Origin: Lojkania enalia
Taxonomy: Eukaryota > Ascomycota > Dothideomycetes > Pleosporales
Length of the DNA: 64,000 nt
Direction: 5' to 3'
Assembly (NCBI GenBank): GCA_010094045.1
Contig: ML986706.1
Coordinates: 62,001 to 126,000, forward strand
The notes under the pieces are model-generated. The model saw only the letters and a program-made list of their open reading frames with translations, searched no databases and was not told where the DNA came from. Shown here piece by piece: positions 33,298 to 46,024 of this stretch (within the stretch, counting starts at the first letter, position 1; the number at the start of each line of letters is the position of its first letter). The translations under genes and the position numbers were made by a program.

Positions 33298-36200
33298 GTT
33301 TAATGTGTTTTAGACAGATTTGAGGTAGAGGATGATGCGGAGTATGATATGTGGTTAGGTGTAGCAGGGTTTTGTTATCTTGTTATCATAGTTGAACATG
33401 GTGGTTGTTGGAGGTCGAGGAGGATTTGGAGGGAGATGATTGGTGGAGAAACATCACGGCTTCGGAGTATGAGCATAACGGTGAGTTTTGCTAACCCAGG
33501 GGTTATAGGTTTGTGTTATAGCCAGTAGGAAAGCCTTTGTAATACTAAATTTTAATAGTAATGTTATCACAAGGCCTATAAAAGACATTTATGCCTCCCT
33601 TCACCATTCCGAGCACGGTTCATGCATTTCTCCTTATTTGAGCCTCGAAGCCGTACAAGAAATTCCGAATCTTCGGCTCCCTTCCTTTCTATAAACGTAT
33701 TCAGTGATTTATCGCCAAAGCAGAACTGCCTACCCTTATCCATATCGCTTTTTTAACCATGAACACGACGTCAAATATGACCCGATTGACCCTTATTTTC
33801 TTCGTGGTTTGATGTTGCCAGGCGTCTACGACTAGAACGGCAAAGGACGAGATTTTCAGGCCCTAATGAATTAATATTTGGCGAAGTGGTGTTGTCTAAC
33901 TAGGGTATGAACTGGTTGGAAACTGCAAACGATGATTATTTTATGACTTGGAGAAATTTTTTCTCCATCGACAGGAGATCTAGACACTCCTTCAGTCTCA
34001 TTATCCAATGCTTCGCGATCCTCTGATAGCCTTTACAAAAGGCCATCTCAATGAATCGCTCAATGCAAGTCATGAATGCTATATGCCGTCTCTCTTGAAG
34101 ATGACGGTGGAGATATCCAGTGATGAATATGCACTCCTCACCTCTCAAAATCATGCCTTTGAGGGCCTAGATATTTTTTATCTAGCGTTCACCCACATCT
34201 TCCGTGTCGTGACTCGACTTTCGAAGCAGTGCATCTGGTGATCCATCCGAAAATCACCGATGTATATCGAAAGGAACAATGAGCTCTAGTATGGGTTTAG
34301 CCCGACCTTTTCAATTGTTGGCTTTCGAAGCGTTCGCATCATCATATGGTATCCACAGTGCAGATATCTCTACTCGCGATTAATATTTCTGATTCTTTAT
34401 TATTTTCCTTCAACGAGGAATCATTTGACGGCATCCAGTCCGGTAGATGAGGGGCCGTGTATGTTGGCTCAGTGTTGGATTCGTCTCTCGCGTGCTCTTC
34501 TGCATTTTTTCTGCCTAGAATATATATATATAGTTTGTCTTATAACTCAACAGCGTTCCCCGGTCAATTTTTTTCGTGTCTATTCTACAATCTCTGCTAG
34601 TCGGTGGTTTGAGAGGTGTGTGGCTGCCATCTTCTCTCTTGTCGGGAGAGTCAAACGGATATTCCTCCTCATCTCCTAGGTAGTTCGATCCAATAATTCC
34701 TTAAGGAGAAATAACAATAGGCGAAAGTCTAGATGATGACAGCGGATCTGAAGATTCGAGCCGCCCAGACGAGCTTGGCCTTTGAGTTGGGGCAATGGTG
34801 TTGGGGTGTGTTTTCTTAGCCCACTTCTAGACGAAAACGATGCTTCTATACGAGCAATTCTGGATTATTGTTCATTAAGAGGGTTTTGGCCCATAGTTCA
34901 TGTAGGTGGCACTAACACGTTTTCACCTCGAGACTAGGCACTCACGGCGCTTATAATAGGCTCTCCTACTTGTCTTAGAAAGGGCGGAGCGGATGGTTGA
35001 CTAGTTTCTTGAGAATTGACATACAGCCATAAAGGAGGCATAAGAGCCAACTCCTACGAGATGCACATGCAATGGAGTGGCGATTTTTACACATGTCATC
35101 TAGGCAACTCGCTTGTCGAAGAATGTCGAAAGTATAGACCTCGAATATCTAACAGTGACTAGAGATTAGAGCCGATACATTGACAAATTAAATCCACCGA
35201 ATTGACGGATTTCTTTACTGAATCGGCTAAGTGAGCGGATCAATGCAGTGCTAGACTCCATAGGAACCAACTTCGGAAAGAAACAGATAAATCGACGGCG
35301 GCGCTCGATCATACGTGTGCTTTGGCACAGGTTCAGCTATCAATGCGGTGTCCGGGATAGATATCGGTATGTACCCTACCCTAGGCATCTCATCGTCCCG
35401 TCATTTTTCGCTTGTCAAGCCAAGGTAGGAACGAGCGCGACAGCCACCTCCAGGATATAAGAATGAGAGCAAAACCAGTGGGCGCATCGAGGTTCCAAAG
35501 ACAAGGTCAAAGATTCTGTGCCTTGCCCTGAATATGCCTCGAACTGCTCGTTCTTATTTACCTCTTTGAATTGTATATGAACTGAAAAAATTTGAGACAG
35601 AAGTCAAGTTACGCTCGTGCTCTAATGTCCAGATATGTAGGCAATACCAAGAGGGAGTGTGACGGACATGTGATATATAATTAACTTGCATTCATTTACA
35701 AAGTGGTAGCTTGAAATTCTGATAGGAATGCCGATCGAATACTGTACATACTCTAAGGGAACCTCGTAGTCGACAAGTCGAGCTCTCAAGGCAGAAAACG
35801 CCTTGGATGTTCACTCCAATATTGACTAGACGATCAGCGGCGACTTGATAAACATGAATTCAGAAATTAGGATACGTGAGTGAACTTTGCGAATAGTGAA
35901 AAAAAAAGTGTATTATATGCATGACGGGAGTTCTACCCTATCATGCTACTTCTATAGGCGTTGCCAATATTACGTAAACAACCAATTAACCAGGCGGCTA
36001 CTGCCACCAACAGCGAGAAAAATGGTCCACAATCTAGCTTAATTGAAAGTTCATGGCTTCAGAATGAGCAAAAAATAGAAGCAAAAACAGAGGAACTTGC
36101 CTGCCACCACATACTAGGTGATAGGGAGTTTCATGTTCCGGGACAGACACTCCTAGCTAATGCTTCTAGTGATGGTCCCTAAATTTCATTTCGCTTCGCC

Positions 36201-36952
36201 GTACGTTTTTTTTTTTTTTGGGTAAGGTAGTGGGATTTACGGATTTAACATACAACAGGTGGTTGTCGTTAATGGTCACCCAAGCCGCTACTAGACCACA
36301 GGTTCACTGCTGATGGGCAGATGAATGGTTCGGTGGCGCTACTTGAAACTTGTGGATATTTTGTAATCTCTTTATTTATATAGGGAGAAATAGTGGTTTT
36401 CCACATAATTGATGCATTTTCTCGGCTCACGTGAGGAAGTAAATCCTGACTGGGAAGGGAGGAGCCCAATTAGCGCCGATGCTGAGCCCCTTCAAACATT
36501 ACGAACCGAATGCGTTCTCCAGCCATCCTCGGCTCAGCGCATGCCTAGTTCAGCAAAAATCCTAATATTGGCGACATGCCATTTGTCGTCCTATGCACAT
36601 GGCGACCAAATCACCCACCCGTTGTTACCATCACACCTGCCACAAACCCTGTACAAATGAGAATCATGAAGGAATATCGTTGAGTTAGTGGACTTTCCTA
36701 CTGAAGTAGGATAAAATTTGCTCACATTAATATCTCAGCTGTTAGGAGGCTTCATATAGTAATTCAAACATGAAAATCATCCTAAATCTGTACATGCTCC
36801 TCACAGCCTCGAACATCTACAAAACCCAAAGAACAAAGCATCAGAACCCATGAATCTACTTACATGACCACCTTCCTACTACACCATTACTTTCTCGATA
36901 CACCAGGCTACAAGTGGGTCTCCCTGATCTATCCATTCCACTCTCCCGCTAT
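33298..36952. other. 3.6-kb AT-rich gene-free block
   Basis: Dense stops in all frames; the longest frames (about 70-85 codons) have no similarity. A 14-base T run lies at 36206-36219. No transposon ends were recognised. It most likely represents decayed repeats. Confidence 0.5.
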
Positions 36953-38176
36953 TCATATTCCATTCCTTCTTACAACACTGCGAGTTGATCCATCACCACC
37001 TAGAGCTGGAGCCAACCCATAAAACGCCACCGCCTTGAGCCACCAAATCAACAAAAACACCCCCGCAATACATTTCAACCTATCTTCGACCGCCCAAATG
37101 CTCTCCGCGTCCTCCCAACTCATGCTATAGAATGAGGTATTAGCTTTCACGTGCTCAGCCGGCGACGCCCAAGTCCTTCCAGCGGGTTTGTAGTAAGGGG
37201 AGGCGCGATTGAAAGATGGGTTAGTGCGATGGATACGGTTGGTATGTTTATTATGGGGTTGCTTGGTTGGGGTATTTGATAGGATCGTACGGTCGGCGAA
37301 GATGTAGTTTAGTCGTTCTGGAGATATGGTGACAGTTTCTGAAAAGCGGAGGCGTTTCGGTGAGGCTAGAGGAGGAAGGCCTGAAGAATTATATTTTCTA
37401 TGGTGACCAGGATGCGGAGGCGGTAGTGGCGGAGGCGGAGGATGGGCTGTATCATTCTCCTTGTGGTTTATGCTAAAGCTGTAATAGTTTATTGGGGCCC
37501 GGAGATTCTGAGTACAATTTTCCTTCGTATTTGCTGGCTCCTTATTTTCGTTTGGCATTATTTGCGTTTCGTTTGATAATATCGTACTCTCATTCTCCGT
37601 CCTTTCATCCATCACCCCTAAAGCCCGATAAGCCTGACGTTGCGTTCCCTCCGATATACTCCACCTCCTAATCCTCCGAGCCCGCGGGGGTATATAACTA
37701 TCCGAGACACTCCTCTTCAGTCCCCTCACAGGTCTATTCTGTTTCGAGCCCTTCTCCTCACATCCCTCCTCTACCTCCGCATACACATACCCCGGAACCT
37801 CGTACATCAACTCCTCACTCTGCTCCCACACTTCTAACGCAGCAATTGCACCATTTCCTTCAAGCCCCATAAAGTTCCTCGCATTGGAAGCATTCCACTT
37901 CCTCTCCTTATCCACCAAATCCTCCAACGCGCTAACAAGACGCAGAAGCGCAACCTTCTCCCTCACCCAAGCCCTCTTCAACCTCCTATGGGCCACTGAA
38001 TCTTCCTTTGACCCGAACACCCCGCCGCGGCGGCCTATATTGTACTGCACCCACTCGACATTTTCAATGTGCGCGGCCATGTTGCAGGGTGGGCAGAGTG
38101 GTGCCCTTAGAAAGTAGTCCGGAAGCGAAGGATGTCTGCGGCAGGAGCATCTCATCGGGGCGAATGGAGATTGCAT
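36953..38176 (-). CDS. Fungal protein of unknown function, Cys/GSKE family, member B
   Basis: A single exon of 407 residues if translation starts at ATG 38176 (MQSPFAPMRCSCRRHPS); the frame is open 43 codons further, to 38305. The N-terminal Cys cluster MRCSCRR..APLCPPC is followed by GRRGGVFGSKE, then a helical, charged region. Next come a Pro run (PPPPPLPPPHP), KRLRFSETVTISPERL and the C-terminal motif AGRTWASPAEHVKANTSF with SMSWEDAESIW. These blocks match the gene at 18931-20094 in order and sequence. Unlike member A, it ends with a hydrophobic stretch (AGVFLLIWWLKAVAFYGLA) that may anchor it to a membrane. No domain is recognised. Confidence 0.75.
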   Translation of the reverse strand: MQSPFAPMRCSCRRHPSLPDYFLRAPLCPPCNMAAHIENVEWVQYNIGRRGGVFGSKEDSVAHRRLKRAWVREKVALLRLVSALEDLVDKERKWNASNARNFMGLEGNGAIAALEVWEQSEELMYEVPGYVYAEVEEGCEEKGSKQNRPVRGLKRSVSDSYIPPRARRIRRWSISEGTQRQAYRALGVMDERTENESTILSNETQIMPNENKEPANTKENCTQNLRAPINYYSFSINHKENDTAHPPPPPLPPPHPGHHRKYNSSGLPPLASPKRLRFSETVTISPERLNYIFADRTILSNTPTKQPHNKHTNRIHRTNPSFNRASPYYKPAGRTWASPAEHVKANTSFYSMSWEDAESIWAVEDRLKCIAGVFLLIWWLKAVAFYGLAPALGGDGSTRSVVRRNGI

Positions 38177-38305
38177 GTCTATCGGATCGTCGCCAATTGG
38201 CGTTTGAGCTGTGTTGATGGGGTTTTTGAGGTTGGCGGTTATGTTAGCTAGGGTCAAAGACGTGTTCGAGGTTAACAATAGTAAGTGCGACGGGTCGTGA
38301 ACCAT

Positions 38306-39075
38306 TATCTACTCACGCATAAAATGTATGCTATAGCTACGCAGTGCAAAGAATACCGCGTCTACTCGGTGTCGTGCATACAAGGAGCTTGTAGCGTGCG
38401 GCGAAGACCTAATGTCACCAGACACGATGAAATCGGAAGGAACAGGACAGGTATACAATGTGGCAAGCGAATCAAAATTACATGTTGAATGATCTTGTGA
38501 TATCTTGGCGGCAGGCAGTGATGGATATGGTTCAGCTCCATCCTTCACCGCCGAATCGGGGAAGCGTACCAGTTGAATGATCCTCACCATACCATTCAAA
38601 CTAGCTATTACGTCACTAAACGCCTAGGATGCTTTGGACCTGTATTTTTTTGTACCGTTTGGTGGAACTCGGTTTTAGAAATGCCCACTGAAAAAAATAA
38701 CGGAGTCAATGTTCACTCGCTAATTAAGCAACCCCAACAATACTCAAGTTATTAATATCCATTTAATAGGGCTTTCTGGCTTCAATTCATCTCCTAGTAA
38801 ACAAAACATCAGTGTCTCATACTCTGTGAAAACTAGGTCTTAAAGTAGTGTGAGCCTAAACTTTCATAGCAACGCTATCCCTCTCCTTTAAAATGTGTTG
38901 TCATTCGAATTGTGCTCCTAGCTTTGATACCAAATCAAAAGACACAATCCCGTCCACATGTGACCATACAACACCGAAATATTGCATGACCCTCAAACCA
39001 AAAATATAAAAAAACCACCTTCCTATTCCAAAAGAACACTACCTAACGACAATTAAATACATACACACACATACC
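38306..39075. other. Intergenic, nothing recognised
   Basis: AT-rich, and probably contains the promoter of the minus-strand gene at 38176 and the 3' end of the permease gene. Confidence 0.4.
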
Positions 39076-40927
39076 CTACATCTTCTCCGCGCTAATCCTC
39101 GGTGCGCCCACCGCCTCCGCAGCACTCATCCTCCTCTCCGCCTCCTCAATCATCTTCCCCGGCCCCTCGTACCCACCATTCCTAATCACGAACCACCATG
39201 CCCCCACAAAAATGCTCAAGCCACCTACAATCAGACAGCTGTAATTCATGCTCTGCGCATCGAACGGCACAGCGTAGGGGAAGCAGTAAATAACGATGAA
39301 CGCGCACATGTAGGCGGACGCCGTGCTGGCTACGGCGTAGAAAATGGGGTCAGGCATACTGAAGGGGCCCGGCACGACGTGCCGGCGACGGGTTAGGATA
39401 TTGGGGAGGATGAAGGCGAGGTAGGACAGTGTGGTCAGGACGATGAAGGAGCCGACGAAGGCAGAGAAGGCGGTCGTGCTGCCGACGTATATGCATCCGA
39501 GCGCCGTGTTAATGAAGCCGCAGGCCAGCGTCGCATTAAACGGGTTCTCGAATCGCTTGTTGATGTGACCGATCCAGCCGGGGAGCGGCGTCGCCTTGTC
39601 CCGGCCCAACGTCCAGAACATGCGGCCCGACGTGATATAGCAGCCGATGTTTGTGCAAAAAGTTGGGAGGAAGATGACGATTAAGAGGCCGAGAGAGCCG
39701 CCACGGGAGTTTGTGGCTTGGCGGTAGAGTTCGGCGAGGGGGAAGGGCCAGGGGTTGTCGAAAAGGGAGTCGAGATCGTTGACGGAGTAGAAGATGGTGA
39801 TCACATATAGGAGGGCAGTGATGAAACCAACAATGTATTGGGCGAGGATGGCTTTGGGGATGTTGACGCGAGGTTTGGGCAGTTCTTCTGCAAGATGAGA
39901 GACGCAGTCGCTGCGAAAACGTGTTAGTTTGAAGTGTCTAAGGATTCTGAAATTGGTGAACTTACGGAGTACCGACTGCATACGCTCCATTCAACATGCC
40001 TGCACAGAACACAAACCCATCACTAGTCCAACCCGTCTGATTTTGCCACTCTGTCCACACGAAATCCGTCGTCGCGTGTCCCTTCCCTGTTTGACTAGGC
40101 ATAATTGCACACACCATGATTGTAATGAACACGCCGACCAAGATCAAGAATAGTCCGAGATTTGTGAGGGTCGGCAGTGCACGATTCGCAAACATGACGA
40201 TAAAACAAGCAATCCATGTGATGATGAGATAGGCGATGAAAATGTGCCATCGCTCGTAGGCGTATGTGGGGTGGAAAAGACCATACATGGAAACGACTTG
40301 GTTCGCGAGGATGGAGGACATAGAGGCGGTACCGAAGATCCAGGCAAAGAAGTTCCACCTAGTATTGTCAGCCTTCTATCTCTCGCTTCACTCACGTCCA
40401 TCCACCCGAAACTGCGGTGGATATATTATATTTTGAAAAATCGTGCAACGTACCATCCAGCAAAGTATCCAATTAGCCTGCCATACTTGCCACCGGTAAT
40501 AGATGCCCAGTGGTATACGCCAGCGCTCGAGGGAATAGCTGAAGCCAGCTCGGCGATACAAGCAGCAATCATCCAATAAAAGACCGATACAGCAATAAAT
40601 TCGTAGATGACTCCCGGAGCGCCGCCATTGTACAGTGCAATCACCTATACAATATCGTTAGCCATCATCTTGCAGATTGAGTAGTAGCATCATCGCGATT
40701 CTCCTTGAACGCAAGCTGGATTGGAAAGGACGCACAATACTACCCCCCAACGCCGCCCATACATTTCCCGTCGTAATTCCAATCGAGCAAATGGACAGCA
40801 GACTAAAATTACGATTCAGCTCCTGCTTATGACCCGATGCATTGATGAGCTCTTCAACGCCCACATTGTCATCCGCGAAAGACGATGGGGAGCCACCATC
40901 ATTTTGATCGACTTTCTCCTTCGCCAT
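39076..40927 (-). CDS. Amino acid/choline/GABA-type permease (APC superfamily), four exons
   Basis: Minus-strand exons are 40927-40736, 40644-40454, 40358-39966 and 39910-39076, giving 536 residues. The N-terminus is cytosolic and acidic (MAKEKVDQND). TM1 begins LLSICSIGITTGNVWAALGG. Next are ALYNGGAPGVIYEFIAVSVF, the consensus block ELASAIPSSAGVYHWAS, and GTPDCVSHLAEELPKPRVNI, which is the EE(V/L)..P signature of fungal choline/GABA permeases (Hnm1, Uga4 group). The spacing fits twelve membrane segments. It imports a nitrogenous solute at the plasma membrane; the exact substrate cannot be read. Donors are GTGCGT, GTACGT and GTAAGT, all in phase. Confidence 0.92.
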
Positions 40928-41985
40928 AATGGTCCTTTAAGCCTCAATGGCTACGCTAAACTCTCAATTGAACGCTACAAATGCCTTTCTCTCCGCCTCT
41001 TACCAACAAAGGTAAAAGATCAATCCTCGTAATGACGACGCTCTTTCATCTAAAATCGATGATAGACTAGGAAAGCAAGCGACAAGATGCCAAATCGCAA
41101 AAGAAAGCACAAGGATAATGATGTTGAAAGAAAAGAAAGACGCGTATAGCGAACGCTGCATCTCTATCTATATGCTGCCCCAAATCCCCAGAACGTAAGC
41201 CTCTCTGCTAACACGCGTGCTAGCTCGACCCGTATCTATGGGTCCCGGCATTGCCCTGCCTCCAAGCACAATCAGAGCAACCGTCAAGCCAGGAGACGTC
41301 GAATGCGCCGACCCGCTTATCAGCTAGCCCATCGAGAGCGCGTGCCAAGTGAGGAGATAGACGCAGGTAGATTCTGATACATGGCGCAAGCGACCAATTA
41401 GGACGAGGAGCGCTGACGCGCTAACGTCGGAATGTGTGTAAGGCCGATGCGTAACGCCTGATAGAGCCCGTCTCCGCCGTAGAATTTCTGGAGATGCAAC
41501 GCACGGGTCCAGATTGCGGCAAGCTTAGCAGGTTGCATGCAATGTGCCATGACAGATTGTGGTGAGTGATGCCGAGATCGGGACACGCGGTGGCGGCATT
41601 GGCCCACTGCTTCTTGTCGCGTGGGGTGCATGGCCCGAACCTTTGGCTGATTGGCGTGCATGTAGTGGTGCAGCTTCACTTTGCGTGATATGATAGTCAA
41701 TACCAGAGCAACGTGCAAGGAGGAATATAGAAATCCTATGATTCCCATTCATGAAGCTGTCAAATATCCGATGCCGCGCAAATGTATACACCGCCCATGG
41801 CCCGTTGCAATCAATCAATCGAAGGAGATATCGACCACTCCCTACATCCCCATATTTCGTACAAAGTTCCCAGTTCACCAAAGGTGTAACGCCTTAGACT
41901 CCATTGACTATCTTCATCACTTTCCTCCTGAGCACGCAGCGTAAGCTCCGATCGCATTAAGACATAATGCCAATATATAGACAAC
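40928..41985. other. Intergenic, nothing recognised
   Basis: No supported gene in about 1 kb. It carries the permease promoter at its left end. The frames at 41398-41881 overlap each other on the same strand and have no similarity. Confidence 0.45.
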
Positions 41986-42840
41986 TTACACAGTCCGCAT
42001 ATCGGCATCCTCGTTGTCAACGTCCCCAAGCTTCCTCTTCCCAGGGGTCGCGCCCTCATCGTCTGCGTCGCCGCCCTCGGTCCACTCCATAACCTCCCAC
42101 TCGACTTTTACACTGCCATCACGTGAAGAGTGGCCGCCCCTCTGCTGTCGAAAGCGTCCGAGTTTGTTACGCTCCACGAGCTCCTCGAACCACGGCGCCC
42201 CTCGGCCCTGAGGGCCAGATCGCATCACCGCCCGTGTCGACCTCGATGGCCCAGCTCCTGCACCTTCGTCCTCATCAGTGCTGTCCCCGCTGGGCAGAAA
42301 ACCTAGCTCTCCCAGCATCTCCTGGTCCTCATCCAACAAGCTACCAACCGTGAGGGAGATGTGCTCGGCATCGTCCCTCGTCCGCTCATGCCACGATGTG
42401 AGCTGGGTTCCACAGTATCCACAGAATTGTCGGCGCGCGCTGGACGCGAAGGGTGAGAAGAACGTTCGTTGGATGCTCGATCGGGTCTCGTCGGGGAACT
42501 GGGCGAAGGTCGCGGACGTGTACCAGGTGAGCGGAACGCGTAGCCAGAGCGTCAACGGAGCTGCTGAGGTTTGACCTAGAATTCGAGTTAGTGTTGCCTT
42601 CTATGAGACATTCTGCTAGGTGGAGTTTCTCAGGGTATACTGGTGAAGCGGGCAAAGGTACTGATGACGTGACCTGTGTCCATGTCATGGGAACGCCGAA
42701 GCAGTAAAGAAATTTGACATACGGGATGCCGCGGTATTGTCATATCGCAGTTCTGCGAGCTGAGTCTGCTGGGTCGGTACTTCCACCACGTATCTATTGC
42801 GGCCACAGGCGCAAGAGCCATGGAGGGTTTGGATCGCCAT
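41986..42840 (-). CDS. GFA/CENP-V-domain protein (DUF636), two exons
   Basis: Minus-strand exons 42840-42723 and 42575-41986 are joined by a 147-bp intron (GTATGT..TTCTAG), giving 235 residues. The first zinc motif is HGSCACGRNRY near the N-terminus, and the last is FCGYCGTQLTSW. In between is WLRVPLTWYTSATFAQFPDE. The central CxxC motif of classical GFA enzymes (CHCxxCR) is absent: the segment reads RYDNTAASRQTSAAPL. This keeps only one structural pair and part of the second site. The C-terminal 100 residues are acidic and disordered, with a KRKLGD basic patch. The family was named for glutathione-dependent formaldehyde activation, but function in fungi is unknown, and this member may not be catalytic. 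Confidence 0.85.
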
Positions 42841-42875
42841 AGGGGATTGATTGAGCGGTTGACAGCGGGGATAGT

Positions 42876-42906
42876 GCTGTCGCTGTCGCTGTCGCTGTCG
42901 CTGTCG
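42876..42906. repeat. Hexanucleotide microsatellite (GCTGTC)n
   Basis: About five copies of GCTGTC follow one another, then degenerate into GTTGTTGCT. The array lies 36 bp upstream of the GFA-gene start codon and would be in its 5' leader. Confidence 0.85.
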
Positions 42907-43480
42907 TTGTTGCTATTGGTGTACGGGGGTAGCAGCGTGCTACAGGCTCGATAATATACAGCAACTAAGGTAATTGAGGTGTTGCAGCGACGGCGCAGCG
43001 TTCGGGGTCGAATTTCGAGGAGCGAGTGAAACTTCGGCTGGCAGGCACGTCTTATTGGTCAGCCCTGCCAAGATTTCGGAACTCCTAGAGATGGGCGTTG
43101 GACGTGATCATGTGCAATCACCATTAGCTGATCCAAACCATCGTGTAGACGGCCGTCCATCATCATGTACAAACGACCACCTTTATAATATTCTATCTTG
43201 GTTCGGCTAAGATTGCTCATCTTCATCCAATCTTGGAATACGCCAATAATTGGCCATTGCAGCCTCAAATAGCGGGTCTGTCCTAGTCGGGCATGACGTC
43301 GAAGAGCATCTAGAAGATTCCTTCTTCTCAATGCAATGTACAACCTAGGCATGCGAAGTTACATTCATCCAGTACAGCCAGAAGATTCTATAGATATGGC
43401 CTTCCATTGCTAGCACTGTCAAAAGGCGAAATGATTGGAGCTAGCGAAAGCGAAGTAGATGCCACCAGCACCCCAACCGC
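42907..43480. other. Intergenic, nothing recognised
   Basis: It holds the promoter of the GFA gene and the 3' end of the sulfate permease gene. No other feature is seen. Confidence 0.4.
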
Positions 43481-46024
43481 TCATCCAACCTTCTTCGGCA
43501 CAACCTCAGGCTCCCCGGTGGCGCCCAATCCCGAGTTCCTATGTGCTAGCTTGCTTTCAACGCCCGCAATTGCACTCTCCACTGCGTCCGATACATCAAT
43601 ATGGAAGAACGGCCTATTCGTTCCAAGTACAGAAGACACCCTACTAGGTAATCCCACAACTTTCTTGCCTTCAGAAGAAATCTCGTCTGCATGCTCCTCA
43701 TCCTTCTTCTTCTCATTTTCAACTGGCCTCGGGTCCCCGATAGCAGCGAAACTGTAAACGGGATTCCAGTGCCCGCGAGCTCGGACGTGATCTGTAGACG
43801 GGTAGCCAAAGCCTGCTGCCGTGAGGGCGCGCTTGGTCCAACGGTTGTTAGCGGCCGCGAAATGCCATTCCACAATTTCAGGGGCGGCATAGCGGTCTAG
43901 TTGATGGCGAACGTCAATAAGGCCTTGCACAGAGGTCGTGTCTACATGATTGACGGAGGAGAAATCAAGGATGATGGCACGGAGGATGGGCCTGTTGTCT
44001 TCGAGATTGACGGGTTGGCCGCGGCGTGGGCCGGGATCGTTCCATGGCCTGTCGCCTATCTTCTCATGTCTATCCAATCTTGTGGGACGAGCCTCCTTTT
44101 GCACAATCGCTGTTAGCTCGTCCAAGTAACGTTGTTGATTGAGATAGGTAAAACCCTCGCTAAACCGGTAGATGAAGACGCCAGGATATGGTGACTCGAA
44201 TGCAATATGCGGGTTCGACGCGTCCGATTGATTGATAGGGAGGAAAGTCTCCCTAACTTTCTCTTCTAATCCAGGGCCATACGCCTCTTTGCGAGCAATC
44301 GCATCGGGAGTGGAGCGGTATATGTTGACTTTGCCAAGGAATGCGCCATGTGACTTTAGATGACGCCAGAGCAAAAGAGCTAGAGCCGCGCAGATCGTGA
44401 GATAGATGCCATTTTCGATGTTTGTGAAGACTGTAAGGAGGACGCCCGCGAAGAAAATAACCACCTCGAGTGGCGAAGTTTCCCAGAACTGATAAACCAC
44501 GTTAGGAGGTGTGATTAGGTCGCCAACTGCATGTATAATAATCGCTGCGAGACTGGACAAGGGAATGTAGAAGAAGACAGATGTCAGGGCATAGAGGGCG
44601 AGCAGGACAATAATGGCTGTGAAAATGCCAGCAAAAGGTGTGCGTACACCAGCCTTAGACTTGATGGCGGTGCGGGAAAAGGAACCCGTAGCTGGATAAG
44701 CGCCCAGGAAGGGACCAAACAGATTTGTAAAGCCGACAGCCACAAGTTCCTGAGATGGATTTATCGCGTAGTTGTTAATGCGTCCAAACGACTTCGAAAT
44801 TGCGATGTGTTCGAGGATGAGCACGATAATGGTTACCGGTAAATCGGGAGCTACGGCAGATAGCAGCGCGATATTCATTTCGGGAACCCCAGCGTGTTGG
44901 AAGCCTTGGTACAGTCAGTGTGCGGGTAAACCTATAGTTACGCGATGGTGCCAACCTCGCGGGACTTTGCCCAATATCCTGAATTTGGCAGCTTTGGCAT
45001 CTTTAATATGCCGATTGACCAGCCAACTGATGAGAATGTACAACAGGATGACGAAAGCCATTCGTAGCGTTGAAATAAAGAACCAGAGCTTCTTTCTATA
45101 AGGTTGCATTTTAGTCATGATACTGCAAAATATGCGGATTGCATAGAGCAAAGTCAAAGCGCTCAAACCCATCGCAGCGTCCAGTTTCGTCCTTGGAAGA
45201 CCTTTCAGCGTGTTAATAATGACCAAATACGTTGCTCCCCGGGTGTTGACACCAGAAATACCCATGAGCGCAGGGACTTGGCCGACGCCAATACTCAGAG
45301 CAGCGCCGGTCATAAAGGAAGTAATGGCAACAAGAGGAATGAATTCGACGATCCATCCAGCTCGAATAAGGCCGATAAAGAGCAGCACGGCGCCAGCAAT
45401 TACGGACAGACAGCTTGCAATTGATGGCGCAGAGTACTCGGGATGATCAGTCTGCACCTTGATCACAATGTTGCCCACAATTGTAGACATGACAGCGACA
45501 GTCTGTTCAATTCAGCTTCCATTAAAAAAAAAATAAAAAAAAAAATAAATAAGAATGAAAACTTTACTGACGCCAATCGTGATATCCTTAGATGTGGCAA
45601 AAGCCCAGTAAAGTAAGAAACCAACAAAAGACGTATAAAGCCCGTACTCTGGTGGCAGCTTGGCTAGAAGGGCATAAGCCATTCCTTGGGGGATTACGAC
45701 GAAGCCAACGGTAACACCTAATGCGCGTAAGTCGACATTAAAAAAAGAGACTACGTACGGACCTGCAATGATGTCGCCTGCGAGCCAAGTTAGGTTGTAA
45801 TGGAATATCCAAGACCAGAATGGGAACAAGCTTCGAAAGTAATTTACAACCCCAGCCTTCGTAGGAGTGAAGGAGAAAAGCCATTCCTTGACCGTCGGTT
45901 CTTCTTCGAGATAAGGCTCCACAGAGTCTGCGCTAGTAGCGAGCGACTCTTGATATTCTTTACGATAGTCGAGATCGATGGAGAGAAGATTTGCCACTAT
46001 GCGGGCTGCTGCGTTGGGTGCCAT
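43481..46024 (-). CDS. Sulfate permease (SulP/SLC26 family, CYS-14/SUL type), four exons
   Basis: Minus-strand exons are 46024-45763, 45717-45572, 45502-44956 and 44904-43481, giving 792 residues. After an N-terminal PTVKEWLFSF block comes YNLTWLAGDIIAG, spliced to VTVGFVVIPQGMAYALLA, which is the SulP signature, then LPPEYGLYTSFVGFLLYWAF. The later segments include PRGFQHAGVPEMN and HIAISKSFGRINNYAINPSQEL. The C-terminal STAS domain includes GVFIYRFSEGFTYLN and IILDFSSVNHVDTTSVQGLI. It takes up sulfate with protons at the plasma membrane and would be induced under sulfur limitation. The second intron has an A-rich run (about 45522-45550). The length equals other fungal sulfate permeases. Confidence 0.95.
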
